NCBI GenBank assembly: GCA_902761585.1
Contig: CACWKX010000016.1
Span: forward strand, 32,013-96,012
Length of the DNA: 64,000 nucleotides
Direction of reading: 5' to 3'
Source of the DNA: an uncultured Lachnospiraceae bacterium
GTDB lineage: Bacteria; Bacillota; Clostridia; Lachnospirales; Lachnospiraceae
Below the pieces are notes generated by a model that saw nothing but the letters and a program-made list of their open reading frames with translations, searched no databases and was not told where the DNA came from. Positions 36,601-45,563 of the stretch are shown here, piece by piece (within the stretch, counting starts at the first letter, position 1; each line of letters begins with the position of its first letter). Position numbers and translations under genes: made by a program.

Positions 36601-37896
36601 TCATCCAACCTTGAGCATAAATTTTCTCGCTTCTCTCTCCGTGCAGACGCACTCAATCTTTGCTCCGAGACTCCGAAGCTTTCCATCAAAGTCCTCATAT
36701 CCGCGCTTGATATAGACAATATCATCAATGATCGTGATCCCGTCCGCTGCAAGGCCGGCGATCACAAGTGCCGCTCCTGCCCGCAGATCCGGTGCACTCA
36801 TTCGCGCACCTGTCAGGTGCTTCACACCTGTGATGATTGCCGCATTCCCCTCGACTTTTGCACTGCCGCCCATGCGGGCCAGCTCATCCAGATACTTGAA
36901 TCGGTTCTCAAAGATGCTCTCCGTGACGATGCTGGTGCCCTCCGCCATGGAAAGCGCCACGCCAATCTGCGGCTGCATATCGGTCGGATATCCCGGATAT
37001 GGAAGCGTCTTGACGTTTGCCGCACAGAGACTTCCCTCTGGCCCGATCACGCGGACCGCAGTGTCAAACTGCTCGACCCGGCAGCCAATCTCAAGGAGCT
37101 TTGAAACCGTCGCCTCAAGATGCTTCGGAATGACATTCCGGACCGTCACATCCCCGTGCGTACAGGCTGCCGCAAACATGTAGGTGCCCGCCTCGATCTG
37201 ATCCGGAATGATGGAATACTCGGTTCCGTGAAGCTTCGGTACCCCGATAATACGGATGACATCCGTCCCGGCGCCTTTGATATTCGCACCCATGCTGTTC
37301 AGGAAATTTGCCACATCAACAACATGCGGCTCCTTCGCGCAGTTCTCAATCACCGTGCGGCCTTCCGCCATCGACGCCGCCATCATGATGTTGATCGTCG
37401 CCCCGACGGAAACCGTATCCAGAAAGATGTGCTGTCCGACCAGATTAGATGCCGACGCACAGACAACTCCGCTCTTTATGACAACCTTCGCTCCGAGGGT
37501 CTTGAATCCCTTCAGATGCAGGTCGATCGGTCTTGAACCAATGTTGCAGCCGCCCGGAAGCGGCACTTCAGCCTTCTTGTACTTTCCGAGCAGTGCTCCC
37601 AGAAAATAGTAGCTTGCCCGGATTTTCTTGATATATTCGTATTCGATGTTGACATCACCGATGTCCGCACCGCAGATTTTAATGGTATGCCTGTCAATTT
37701 TCTCGATGTGAACGCCGATCTGGCTCATCGCCTCGATCATGATATTCACATCTGCAACATCCGGAAGATTCTCTATAATTACAGTATCGTCTGTCATGAT
37801 TGCGGCAGCGAGAATTCCGAGAGCCGCATTCTTGGCTCCGCCGATCTCCACCTCACCTTTCAGAGGCGTGCCGCCCTTGATGATATACTGTTCCAT
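36601..37896 (-). CDS. murA: UDP-N-acetylglucosamine 1-carboxyvinyltransferase
   Basis: A 431-residue cytoplasmic enzyme that transfers enolpyruvate from PEP to UDP-GlcNAc, the first committed step of peptidoglycan synthesis. The catalytic Cys117 in PLPGGCNIGSRPIDLH is intact, so fosfomycin sensitivity is expected. Other family blocks are GGAKNAALGILAAA (19-32), RIIGVPKLHGTEYSIIPD and ALVIAGLAADG. Firmicutes often carry two paralogues; only one is in the window. A near-consensus promoter lies upstream at 38038-38066. degV follows downstream after a terminator. Confidence 0.97.
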   Translation of the reverse strand: MEQYIIKGGTPLKGEVEIGGAKNAALGILAAAIMTDDTVIIENLPDVADVNIMIEAMSQIGVHIEKIDRHTIKICGADIGDVNIEYEYIKKIRASYYFLGALLGKYKKAEVPLPGGCNIGSRPIDLHLKGFKTLGAKVVIKSGVVCASASNLVGQHIFLDTVSVGATINIMMAASMAEGRTVIENCAKEPHVVDVANFLNSMGANIKGAGTDVIRIIGVPKLHGTEYSIIPDQIEAGTYMFAAACTHGDVTVRNVIPKHLEATVSKLLEIGCRVEQFDTAVRVIGPEGSLCAANVKTLPYPGYPTDMQPQIGVALSMAEGTSIVTESIFENRFKYLDELARMGGSAKVEGNAAIITGVKHLTGARMSAPDLRAGAALVIAGLAADGITIIDDIVYIKRGYEDFDGKLRSLGAKIECVCTEREARKFMLKVG

Positions 37897-38037
37897 ATAC
37901 GCACCTCAGCTGATTATTAATTACCTACTCCCATTGCATCAGCCGTTCCTCCGGCCCCTTAATTCCGGAAATGAACGTCTGCGGCGTCACCATACCGCCG
38001 GTTTTGTGTGCCCTTTGAAACCTGGCACTTTGGCTCG

Positions 38038-38066
38038 ATTATACATAGAATTTTCATGTATGTAAA
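38038..38066 (-). promoter_or_regulatory. murA: murA promoter
   Basis: On the minus strand TTTACA (38061-38066) and TATAAT (38038-38043) are 17 bp apart, about 145 bp before the start codon. Confidence 0.8.
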
Positions 38067-38447
38067 CTAAAATTAATAATTCCGCAATCTTCGACCATAT
38101 GTTCGATGAAATTTATCCTGTTTCTTCCATCTTGAATGGTTTCTTTTTAGTCAATCTGTTAAAGCTTATTTAATAGGAAGAAACCCATCTGCCCGCTGCC
38201 CTGCGGAACGCAAAAAAGCCGTTCGCGAATGAGGCGCACTTTTCGCCCATTCGACCAAAATTTAAACAGTTTATGACATACCCGATGACTACAAGCCTCC
38301 GCTGTGCATCCGCACATATCTGTTTCCCGAATCATTCGTGAATATCACCAGTTTCCGTAAATTTTTCTGTACAAAACAGAGACGGAATATTTGTGTAAAC
38401 AGCCTTATTTTCCTGTATACTCTACTGTACGCGCCTGCCGGACGGCA

Positions 38448-38483
38448 GCTCCCACCACGCTGACACATGAGGCATTCTCGTAC
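38448..38483 (+). repeat. 36-bp dispersed leader element, copy 2
   Basis: 32 of 36 positions match 2073-2108. It lies about 125 bp before the MATE start. Its inner part (ACATGAGGCAT) also pairs with a downstream arm to form the MATE leader hairpin. Confidence 0.7.
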
Positions 38484-38608
38484 CGCCTGCGCGCCACTTC
38501 ATGCCTCATGTGGGGCGTGTCAATAAGTCCTGCCACCACTTGCATGCAGGCATGCGTGGCGGAGGGCGTTTGACACTGTAATCATCTGATTCATTCCAGG
38601 AGATCTTC

Positions 38609-40090
38609 ATGAACCGCAATCTGAAATCCAGAAAAGACAGCAGCAGAAACATCAGACCTCACTCAGACTACCAGCAGCTTCCGCTTCTGCGGCTGATTCA
38701 GATGATCTCCGTCATCGCAATCCCTGTCGCCCTTCAGAATCTGCTGACCACGACCGGCTCCATGGTCGATACCATCATGCTCGCCTCGCTCGGGGAACGC
38801 ACCGTCGGCGCTGCCGGCCTCTGCGCCCAGTATTCCAGTCTGATGTTCTCGGGATACTGGGGCTTCGTGGGCGGCGGCATGCTGTTCTTCTCCCAGTTCT
38901 ACGGCTCCGGTGAGCATGAAAACATCCGGAAATCCTACGGGATGACCATCGTTTTCATGATGATCTCCGGGGTCACCTTCGGTGCCCTTGCTGTCTTTGC
39001 GCCGATGTCTGTCATGCGGCTGTATACAGGGAGCGAAGCCATCCAGAAAATCGGAGTCCGATACCTTCAGATTGTCGGCTTTGCATACCCGCTGCAGGTT
39101 CTCGCCATGGCTCAGAGCGCCCTTCTGCGCTCAATCGGTCAGGTAAAGATCCCCCTGTTCGGTGCCATCGCCTCCGTCATCACCAACTTTGTGATCAACT
39201 TCATCCTGATCTTCGGGAAGTTCGGCTTCCCGAAGATGGGGATCCGTGGCGCCGCGGTCGGAACCGTGGCAGCGGCAGCCGTCAACATTCTGGTCATCGT
39301 GGTGGCTGCCCGCATCATGCATCTTCCGTACCTGATGGATGTCACCCGCCACTTCCGCTGGAACCGGAAGCTGCTATCCGCATATCTGCGCAAGTCAGCC
39401 CCGATTATCGCCAATGAAGTGATGATCGGGATCGGCAACATGCTCATTAACATCGTGCTTGGCCACCAGATCGAGTCCGCCATCGCCGCAACTGCCGTCT
39501 TCCGGACGCTGGAAGGCATCATCATCGCCTTCTTCAGCGGCTTCTCGAGCGCCGCAACCGTTCTGGTCGGCACAGAGATCGGCGCCGGCCGCCATGAAGA
39601 GGCCTTCTCGAGGGCATACCGGCTCATTTATCTCTGCCAGGGACTGACCGGCATCGCGGCACTTCTTCTGATTATGATTCACAATCCGCTGCTGCACACG
39701 ATGGGGTTGAGCGGGGACTCCTACCACACATGCACAGCTATGCTTTATATCTACAGCATCGCAGCCGTTATCCGTATGGGAAACTGGTCGATGAACGACA
39801 CCTATCGCGCTGCGGGCGATCCCAGCTTCGGCTCGATGCTGGAAATCACCTTTATGTTCGCGATGGTTCAGCCGGCTATCCACATCGCCAACAGCCTGGT
39901 TCACGCGCCGTTTCTCATCGTCTTCGCCCTGTGCTACTGTGATGAGCCCATCCGCTACATCATCATGCAGCTGCACATGTATTCCCGCAAATGGATCCGC
40001 CCTGTCTCCATCGCCGGTCTTGAAACAATCGATGCCTTCCGCGAGAAGTATGGTGTACAGATGAATCGCGGCAGCAGACTCCGCAGCTAA
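38609..40090 (+). CDS. MATE family efflux transporter
   Basis: A 493-residue multidrug/toxin exporter with about 12 TM helices that uses a Na+ or H+ gradient. The N-terminal lobe starts at MISVIAIPVALQNLLTTTGSMVDTIMLASLGERTVGAAGL; MGIRGAAVGTVAAAAVN ends the lobe, and APIIANEVMIGIGN begins the second. A 30-residue basic N-terminal tail precedes it. GGAG lies 8 nt before the ATG. The long, structured leader may control it. The substrate is unknown, and the downstream gene is convergent. Confidence 0.93.
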   Translation: MNRNLKSRKDSSRNIRPHSDYQQLPLLRLIQMISVIAIPVALQNLLTTTGSMVDTIMLASLGERTVGAAGLCAQYSSLMFSGYWGFVGGGMLFFSQFYGSGEHENIRKSYGMTIVFMMISGVTFGALAVFAPMSVMRLYTGSEAIQKIGVRYLQIVGFAYPLQVLAMAQSALLRSIGQVKIPLFGAIASVITNFVINFILIFGKFGFPKMGIRGAAVGTVAAAAVNILVIVVAARIMHLPYLMDVTRHFRWNRKLLSAYLRKSAPIIANEVMIGIGNMLINIVLGHQIESAIAATAVFRTLEGIIIAFFSGFSSAATVLVGTEIGAGRHEEAFSRAYRLIYLCQGLTGIAALLLIMIHNPLLHTMGLSGDSYHTCTAMLYIYSIAAVIRMGNWSMNDTYRAAGDPSFGSMLEITFMFAMVQPAIHIANSLVHAPFLIVFALCYCDEPIRYIIMQLHMYSRKWIRPVSIAGLETIDAFREKYGVQMNRGSRLRS

Positions 40091-40250
40091 CAGAGCAGCT
40101 GCACTTTGCCCCCGCATCAGTACACCCGAGCTGTTTTCTGCGCTTGCATGACATGCGGTGCACCCGTTTCCTGTGCCTTGCATGCATCATCCGCCAGTCC
40201 CCTGCGCCGTGCATGGCATCAGCTCTGCAGGTTTCTGCGCCTGCATGGCA

Positions 40251-41123
40251 TCAACCCTCCCGGCGTCTCACACTGTACCCGAAGGTGCCCAGCTTTTTCC
40301 CAAGGCCGAAGTATGTCCCGTGCGAGTAGGCAATCAGCCCCGCACTGTCCAGGTCAAGTCTCCCCTTTGAGTCGATGAACGCTTCGTCTACGTCCACACA
40401 GACTACCTCCGCCAGGAACATATCATGAGAGCCGAGTTCGATTTTCTGCTTTACCCTGCACTCCAGGCTGACCGGACTCTCCAGAATGATCGGCGCAGCC
40501 TCCAGACAGCTGGCCTTCCCGGCGGTCAGCTTTTCCGGAGCCGCCATCTCAGATGTCCCATCAGGCACTTTCTTCATGCCGGCTGCTTCATCGCGCTGTG
40601 CCTTCGCTTCTGCCGCAAATTTCGCTGTATCCCGCCCGGACTTCACGCCGCACCAGTCGCAGGCTCTTGCAAGCTTCTCCGTCACCAGATTGATCACAAA
40701 CTCACCGGTTTCTTCGATGATATCATGCGAATATCGCTGCGGCCGAATGGAGATCGAGACCATCGGTGGATTCGAGCAGACCGTACCGGCCCATGCAATC
40801 GTAATAATGTCTGGTCGCTCCCCTTTCCGGGCGCAGCTCACCATCACCGCAGGAACGGGATACAGCATATTGCCGCCCCTCCAGACCTGCTTCTTACCGA
40901 TTGCACGCTTGCCCGGCTGCTCCGGCCTTTTCCCGGATACATGCCTGCCCGGCTGCCCCGGCTTTTTACCGGATGCATCCCTGCCCGGCTGCTTCGGTTT
41001 TTTACCGGTCTTTTTTCCTGACTTTGCCAAAATCTGTCCGGATTCTCCGCCTGCTTCTCTGCCAGACTGCTTCTTCGCCCGCCTTCCCGAATATTCTGCT
41101 CTGTTATCCTTCTTCCGCTTCAT
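40251..41123 (-). CDS. flavin reductase family protein with basic repeat N terminus
   Basis: A 290-residue protein. Residues about 86-290 are a split-barrel FMN-binding flavin reductase-like domain (NMLYPVPAVMVSCARKG, IITIAWAGTVCSNPPMVSISIRP, GEFVINLVTEKLA), predicted to bind FMN and reduce it with NAD(P)H. The first 85 residues are very Lys/Arg/Gly/Pro-rich and include three 12-residue repeats (GKKPKQPGRDAS, GKKPGQPGRHVS, GKRPEQPGKRAI, residues 40-75). A second insertion (DEAAGMKKVPDGTSEMAAPEK) splits the core. An upstream GGGGAG site supports the first ATG, although an internal start near Met86 could give the bare enzyme. It follows the CBS-PPase gene by 21 nt. Confidence 0.85.
   Translation of the reverse strand: MKRKKDNRAEYSGRRAKKQSGREAGGESGQILAKSGKKTGKKPKQPGRDASGKKPGQPGRHVSGKRPEQPGKRAIGKKQVWRGGNMLYPVPAVMVSCARKGERPDIITIAWAGTVCSNPPMVSISIRPQRYSHDIIEETGEFVINLVTEKLARACDWCGVKSGRDTAKFAAEAKAQRDEAAGMKKVPDGTSEMAAPEKLTAGKASCLEAAPIILESPVSLECRVKQKIELGSHDMFLAEVVCVDVDEAFIDSKGRLDLDSAGLIAYSHGTYFGLGKKLGTFGYSVRRREG
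40899..41006 (-). repeat. three 36-bp coding repeats in flavin reductase gene
   Basis: Three in-frame 36-bp units encode residues 40-75, all on the pattern GK(K/R)PxQPGxxxx. The unit length equals that of the unrelated repeats in the serine hydrolase gene. Confidence 0.8.
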
Positions 41124-41144
41124 AACCCTCTCCCCGAAGGTTCC

Positions 41145-42875
41145 TCATACATCGTTGTCTTTATTCAGCTCCGCCATAATCACCGGGACAACCTGCTTCT
41201 TGCGGGATACAATTCCCGGCATCTTCGCAATATGGTCCTCCACCGTTACCCCGAAGGCTGATTCCAAAAGCTCCTGAGCATGCTTCCCGTAGCAGATCAT
41301 CGTCGTCGATTCATCAATGATATTCGTCAGCATAAAGAACGCCAGCGACAGCCCGTGCTGCTCATAAGCCTTCTCGATGAACGGCTTGATACGATCCCGG
41401 ATGTCAGCCAGCTCCTCCTCATCCATCGAGGTGATCTGACCGATCCCGATTGTCTCCTCATTGACCTCAAATGTCTTGAAGTCCGTGTAGAAAATCTCCT
41501 CCGGCGTGCGGTTCTTCAGGTCCGATCCCGCTCTGAACATCTTCCTCGCGTACTCCTCCGGCTCAATCCCGGCGATCTTCGCCAGATGCTCCGCTGCCAT
41601 CCTGTCCATCATCGTGCAGGTCGGCGACCGGAAGATCAGTGTATCGGACAGAATTGCGGAGGCAAGGAGTCCTGCGATCGTTTTCGGAATCTCCACATTG
41701 TTCTCGCGGTACATCTCATAGACAATCGTCGATGTCGACCCGACCGGCTGGTTCCGGAAGAAGACCGGATTGATGGTCTGGAGTGTTCCGATCTTGTGAT
41801 GGTCGAGAATCTCTAATATCTCGGCATTCTCCACATTGTCGACCGCCTGGGACACCTCATTGTGGTCAACCAGAATCAGCGCCCTCTTTCGCGCATTCAG
41901 CAGGTTCCGTCTGGAAATGGTGCCGATGTACGCTCCCCTTTTGTCAAGAACCGGGAAATCGCGGTACCTCTTCTTCGACATGATCTCCTTGATCTGGTCG
42001 GTAAAGTCGCCCAGATGAAACGTAATCAGATTGTCCGACTTCATAAAGAAATCGATTGGCATCGATTGGTTGATCAGCCTGGCTACCGTATACGTGTCTA
42101 GCGGAGTGACCAGGATCGTCGTTCCCTTCTCCTTCGCCATGTGCTGGATGGTCTTTGAGACCGGTGCACCGAGGCAGACAACAATGCAGCCTGCCCCTGC
42201 CAGAATCGACATCAGCTGTGACTCATACCGGTTTCCCAGGATAACCATGTCATGCGGGTTGATGTAGTTTTCCATAACATCCGGGTTTGCGGCAGCAATG
42301 ACAACCTTTCCCTCCGTGAAGCTGGCCTCCGGATCTCCGACCACCATCTCCGCGTCCAGCGTCTCCATAATGTTTCGGTACGGCGTCCGCGCGACAGAGA
42401 CAATCGCAGAATCATTTTCATCCATGTAAGACTTTGCGATATCGTTGATCGTGATGAGTCCCTGCAAATGACTCTCCGCATCCGTAATCGGCAGGGTGAA
42501 GACGTTCTGCGTGTTCATCAGATTCCATGCATCCTTGACAGAAATCTTCGCATCGACCCCCGGTGTCCGGCGGATCTCCAGATCCTTCACCCGCGTCCCG
42601 ATATTCTCGATGAACAGCGGCTGCGGGACATGAAAATAGTCCAGCACGAACTGTGTCTCAGCCGACACGGAACCCGCCCTGCATGCCACATACTGGTATC
42701 CCCCATCCGGCTTTTCAAGCTGTTTCTTCAGATATGTATAGGAAATCGCCGCACAGATTGAATCCGTATCCGGATTCTTGTGCCCGATGACACACACGGT
42801 CCGTTTTTTCTGCTTCTGAGGCGCTCTCGTAATCTGCTCCAGCTCTTCTCTGATATCCCCTGACTCCTGCGGCAT
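41145..42875 (-). CDS. ppaC: CBS-domain Mn-dependent inorganic pyrophosphatase
   Basis: A 576-residue family II pyrophosphatase with nucleotide-binding regulatory domains. The DHH catalytic part opens with GHKNPDTDS (31-39), is interrupted by a CBS pair around a DRTGG domain (about residues 70-310), and resumes with VDHNEVSQAV (near 335) and LDHHKIG (near 357), ending in a DHHA2 domain. Such enzymes are inhibited by AMP/ADP and activated by ATP or diadenosine polyphosphates. It is cytoplasmic. It starts 21 nt before the flavin reductase gene, probably in one operon. With HppA in the same window, pyrophosphate use can be split between energy saving and fast removal. Confidence 0.95.
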   Translation of the reverse strand: MPQESGDIREELEQITRAPQKQKKRTVCVIGHKNPDTDSICAAISYTYLKKQLEKPDGGYQYVACRAGSVSAETQFVLDYFHVPQPLFIENIGTRVKDLEIRRTPGVDAKISVKDAWNLMNTQNVFTLPITDAESHLQGLITINDIAKSYMDENDSAIVSVARTPYRNIMETLDAEMVVGDPEASFTEGKVVIAAANPDVMENYINPHDMVILGNRYESQLMSILAGAGCIVVCLGAPVSKTIQHMAKEKGTTILVTPLDTYTVARLINQSMPIDFFMKSDNLITFHLGDFTDQIKEIMSKKRYRDFPVLDKRGAYIGTISRRNLLNARKRALILVDHNEVSQAVDNVENAEILEILDHHKIGTLQTINPVFFRNQPVGSTSTIVYEMYRENNVEIPKTIAGLLASAILSDTLIFRSPTCTMMDRMAAEHLAKIAGIEPEEYARKMFRAGSDLKNRTPEEIFYTDFKTFEVNEETIGIGQITSMDEEELADIRDRIKPFIEKAYEQHGLSLAFFMLTNIIDESTTMICYGKHAQELLESAFGVTVEDHIAKMPGIVSRKKQVVPVIMAELNKDNDV

Positions 42876-43120
42876 TGCGTCATCCCCCTGCCCGATCGGC
42901 TCTGCGATTCACTGTTTCCTTCCCTACTCTACACCAAAACCAGACTTTTCTGGGGTTTCTGTGCCCAGATTGCCTGAAAATCCATTCGATTTAACACAAA
43001 TATAATATAACTGAAACAATATTGTAATATATATGTGGTAACTTATTTATACAAGTAATTGAGGTAAAAAGTTTTCAGTTCGACCCTAAATACACATTCC
43101 AAGCGAATGATATTTTTTCA

Positions 43121-43208
43121 TAATAGCTCCGGAGGGATGGAAAGCCGAAAGGCTGAAATTCCTCCGGGGCACTCCTCTTCAAAAACCGGCGTAAGCCGGT
43201 TCTTTTTT
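43121..43208 (+). ncRNA. candidate structured small RNA
   Basis: The + strand has CCGGAGGGAT (43129-43138) pairing with ATTCCTCCGG (43158-43167) as a 10-bp stem with one G-U pair, topped by AGCC-GAAA-GGCT (GNRA tetraloop), and then the terminator at 43181-43208. No + strand gene follows before the convergent cobO-type gene. A possible promoter (TTGTAA at 43022 with TTTATA at 43046) would give an RNA of about 150 nt. It matches no riboswitch class I know. Confidence 0.4.
43181..43208. terminator. bidirectional terminator
   Basis: AACCGGC (43184-43190), loop GTAA, GCCGGTT (43195-43201), then CTTTTTT on the + strand and TTTTTG on the minus strand. It ends the adenosyltransferase gene and the candidate RNA. 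Confidence 0.85.
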
Positions 43209-43256
43209 CTTCTCATCTGTTCTCTTCTGTTCTTTTCGACTCTGTCCATCCCTTGC

Positions 43257-43790
43257 TTAATACTCGATTCCCTTCCGTGCGCAAAGTCCCCGGTCGTATG
43301 GATGACGGATCTTCTGCATCTTTGTGATATAATCCGCCCGCCTCAGCAATTTCTCATCCGGATCCTGCCCTGTCATCACAACCTCCAGTCCTTCCGGCCT
43401 CTTGTCCAGGCAGTCCAGAAGCAGCTTCTCCGGCAGAAGCCCTTCCCGGACGGTATAAATCACCTCGTCCAGAAACAGAAGATCATAGGAAGCCCCCGCC
43501 ATCGTGAACACTTCCTGAAGCTTTTCCCCGTAGTAAACTCTTCTCTGCGCCTTCTCCTCTTCCGTCATCTGGAAGCTGATTTTTTCCTCCGGAAAGCCAT
43601 CAAGAAGCGTAATGCCCGGAATTTTCTTCAGAATCTGCCGCTCACCAGAGGTGTTATCCTTCATAAACTGGTAGATGAGCACGCGCCGCCCGGCTCCTGC
43701 TGCCCGCAGGCACAACCCCATCCCGCAGGTTGTCTTTCCCTTTCCATCCCCACAGTAAATGTGAACCGCACCAAACCTCTCTTCTTTCAT
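43257..43790 (-). CDS. corrinoid adenosyltransferase (CobA/CobO type)
   Basis: A 177-residue enzyme that adds the adenosyl group of ATP to the cobalt of reduced corrinoids to make adenosylcobalamin precursors. The P-loop GDGKGKTT is at residues 14-21, and YDLLFLDEVIYTV and EVVMTGQDPDEKLLRRADYITKM are family blocks. The CobA/CobO (not PduO) type is indicated by fold and motifs. It is cytoplasmic. GGAGG lies 7 nt before the ATG. No other cobalamin genes are nearby. Confidence 0.94.
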   Translation of the reverse strand: MKEERFGAVHIYCGDGKGKTTCGMGLCLRAAGAGRRVLIYQFMKDNTSGERQILKKIPGITLLDGFPEEKISFQMTEEEKAQRRVYYGEKLQEVFTMAGASYDLLFLDEVIYTVREGLLPEKLLLDCLDKRPEGLEVVMTGQDPDEKLLRRADYITKMQKIRHPYDRGLCARKGIEY

Positions 43791-43969
43791 TTCCCCGCCT
43801 CCTGTCTGTCATGCCTTCTTCCTGCCTTCATTATACCGTATGAATCTATATCCTATGAAGCCCCTCCGCTGCCCCTCCGCTGCATGACTGAGTATGCGCT
43901 GAATTGCATCCGGTTTTCTCCCGTGCTATGATGATGCAGATATTTTTTCGCCACAAAGAGGGGTCTTGA

Positions 43970-45454
43970 ATGAAACGGAAGTCGTACATAAGCATCAGCC
44001 TGCTGCTGGCACTTGCAGCCGCACAGACGCCGGCTGCAGCAACCAGAGCCGATCACCTGAACACGGTCACGTCAGGCATCCTGAGATACTCTGCCTCATA
44101 TCATAATGCATCCAGACAGACCAATGTCTCGCGCACCATAACACCAGTGCAGACTGATGTAGCCGATCATACCAGCGCACTGGCTCAGACTGACGCATCC
44201 GATCATTCCAGCGCGCTGGCTCAGACTGACGCATCCAATCATTCCAGCGCACAGCCTCTGACTGATGTACACGATCATACCAGCGCATTTGCCCGGCATG
44301 CATCCGCTTCTGTTTCGTTCGCGTCAGCCATAGAAAAGCTGGTGAATCCCCTTGCGGGCAGTCTGAAGGACTCTGAGGGATATGCCGATACAGAAGTCCC
44401 GGCCTTGTCGGGTCTCAGCCGGGTGCAAGAAACAGAGGCAGGTTCTGCAGCGCCTGCGAAAGGCGGACAGTCCACTTCCGGCAAAGGCACCGCTGAGACG
44501 GATGATCCGCCTGCCACAGAAGCCTCCACAGAAACTGAAGCGTCTTCCATACCGGTTCCGCAGGGCAGCGGCGTAATCGGCGAGGATGCTGAGACAGAAT
44601 CCGATGCCACCCAGACGATAAATGACTTCTTCCAGACTCCCGACATCAAAGGCTATAACGACGCCCGCGTCTCGCTCTATGACTATCGCATGCTGCGGGA
44701 CTATCCGCTGCCTTCTCTTCCCCGGGATCTGCACACCCTTTATGATCAGATCCGGACTACCGTCGCCGGATATTCCGGTACCTGGTCGGTCTATGTGGAG
44801 AACCTGTCAACCAGGCAGGCACTGATCGTTGGTGATCAGCCGATGAAGTCCGCTTCTGTCATGAAGCTCTTCGTCATGGCAGCGGTCTATGAGCAGATTG
44901 ACAGCGGCAGAATCGAGCGTACTGACGAGGTCGTATCGCTTCTTCACGATATGATTTCGAACTCCTCCAACGAATCCGCCAACCGACTCCTCCTGCTCCT
45001 CGGAAACGGCGATTACGCAAAAGGAGTCCGCGCGGTAAACAGGTACATTTCCTCGCACGGTTACAGCAAGGATACCCGCGAGTACAATGGATTTGAGGAC
45101 GACGCGGCTGTCGTGGATGGCAGCCATTTCAACCAGATCAATGCCAAGGACATCGGACTCCTCCTTGAACATGTATACAGCCGGTCCTTCATCTCACGGA
45201 ATGTATGCAATGAAATCGAGGAGATGATGCTGAACCAGGCAACCCGCTACAAAATTCCGCGAGGACTTCCAGACGATGTCGAGGTTGCCAACAAAACCGG
45301 TGAGATGGATACCGTCGAGAATGACGCCGCCCTTGTCTTCGGCGGACGGACGGATTTTATCCTTGTTGTCCTCTCGGAGGACTGGGACAGCAAGAACGCT
45401 GCCCAGGAGGAGATTCAGGATCTGGCCGGCATGGTCTACAGCTATCTGAACTGA
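43970..45454 (+). CDS. secreted class A beta-lactamase-fold serine hydrolase
   Basis: A 494-residue protein with a signal peptide (MKRKSYISISLLLALAAAQTPAAA) and a beta-lactamase-fold domain in the last 250 residues: SxxK motif SVMK near 296-299, SNE-type loop SNSSNESAN near 330, and KTG (NKTGEMD) near 441. It probably is a serine hydrolase or a cell-wall-active DD-peptidase-like protein rather than a drug-resistance enzyme, because the second motif is SNE and the context is housekeeping; this is inference. Between them lie four 12-residue repeats (62-109) and a Thr/Glu/Ser-rich spacer. It is extracellular or wall-associated. GAGGGG lies upstream of the ATG. Confidence 0.88.
   Translation: MKRKSYISISLLLALAAAQTPAAATRADHLNTVTSGILRYSASYHNASRQTNVSRTITPVQTDVADHTSALAQTDASDHSSALAQTDASNHSSAQPLTDVHDHTSAFARHASASVSFASAIEKLVNPLAGSLKDSEGYADTEVPALSGLSRVQETEAGSAAPAKGGQSTSGKGTAETDDPPATEASTETEASSIPVPQGSGVIGEDAETESDATQTINDFFQTPDIKGYNDARVSLYDYRMLRDYPLPSLPRDLHTLYDQIRTTVAGYSGTWSVYVENLSTRQALIVGDQPMKSASVMKLFVMAAVYEQIDSGRIERTDEVVSLLHDMISNSSNESANRLLLLLGNGDYAKGVRAVNRYISSHGYSKDTREYNGFEDDAAVVDGSHFNQINAKDIGLLLEHVYSRSFISRNVCNEIEEMMLNQATRYKIPRGLPDDVEVANKTGEMDTVENDAALVFGGRTDFILVVLSEDWDSKNAAQEEIQDLAGMVYSYLN
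44153..44296 (+). repeat. four 36-bp coding repeats in serine hydrolase gene
   Basis: Four tandem 36-bp units encode TDVADHTSALAQ, TDASDHSSALAQ, TDASNHSSAQPL and TDVHDHTSAFAR. The units are similar at the DNA level, so copy number may vary between strains. Confidence 0.9.
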
Positions 45455-45563
45455 GCAATCGCTCAGGCACACCGCCCGGATGAATTCCTGGCAAAGCAGA
45501 CCGTCCCGCATCCTGCGAAGGCCGAACACAGAATCAGGATCAGTTCCAGAAAGGAGCATCTAT

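Larger units (their letters stand above)
37897..38608. other. 712-bp divergent intergenic region
   Basis: It carries the murA promoter (38038-38066), a hairpin CGAATGaGGCG/CGCCcATTCG near 38229-38254 whose minus-strand product soon reaches T6, a -10-like TATACT at 38416-38421 on the + strand, and the structured MATE leader with the 36-bp element. In the leader ACATGAGGCAT and ATGCCTCATGT (about 38465-38513) form an 11-bp inverted repeat. No gene is supported. Confidence 0.55.

Noticed and set aside
43004..43040. A third RpiR-type operator (TGAAACAATATTGTA)
   Set aside because: Only partial match to the TGAAA-N5-TTTCA pattern and no related gene; likely chance in AT-rich DNA.
43121..43208. 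Assignment of the structured transcript to a cobalamin, SAM or cyclic-di-GMP riboswitch
   Set aside because: The conserved cores of these classes are missing, and no downstream gene on that strand exists.
44153..44296. 36-bp repeats as a CRISPR array
   Set aside because: Units are contiguous, in frame and without unique spacers, so they are coding tandem repeats.
43970..45454. Beta-lactamase resistance gene
   Set aside because: The fold and SxxK/KTG motifs are shared with many serine hydrolases; the SNE motif, large repeat spacer and housekeeping context do not support a resistance call.
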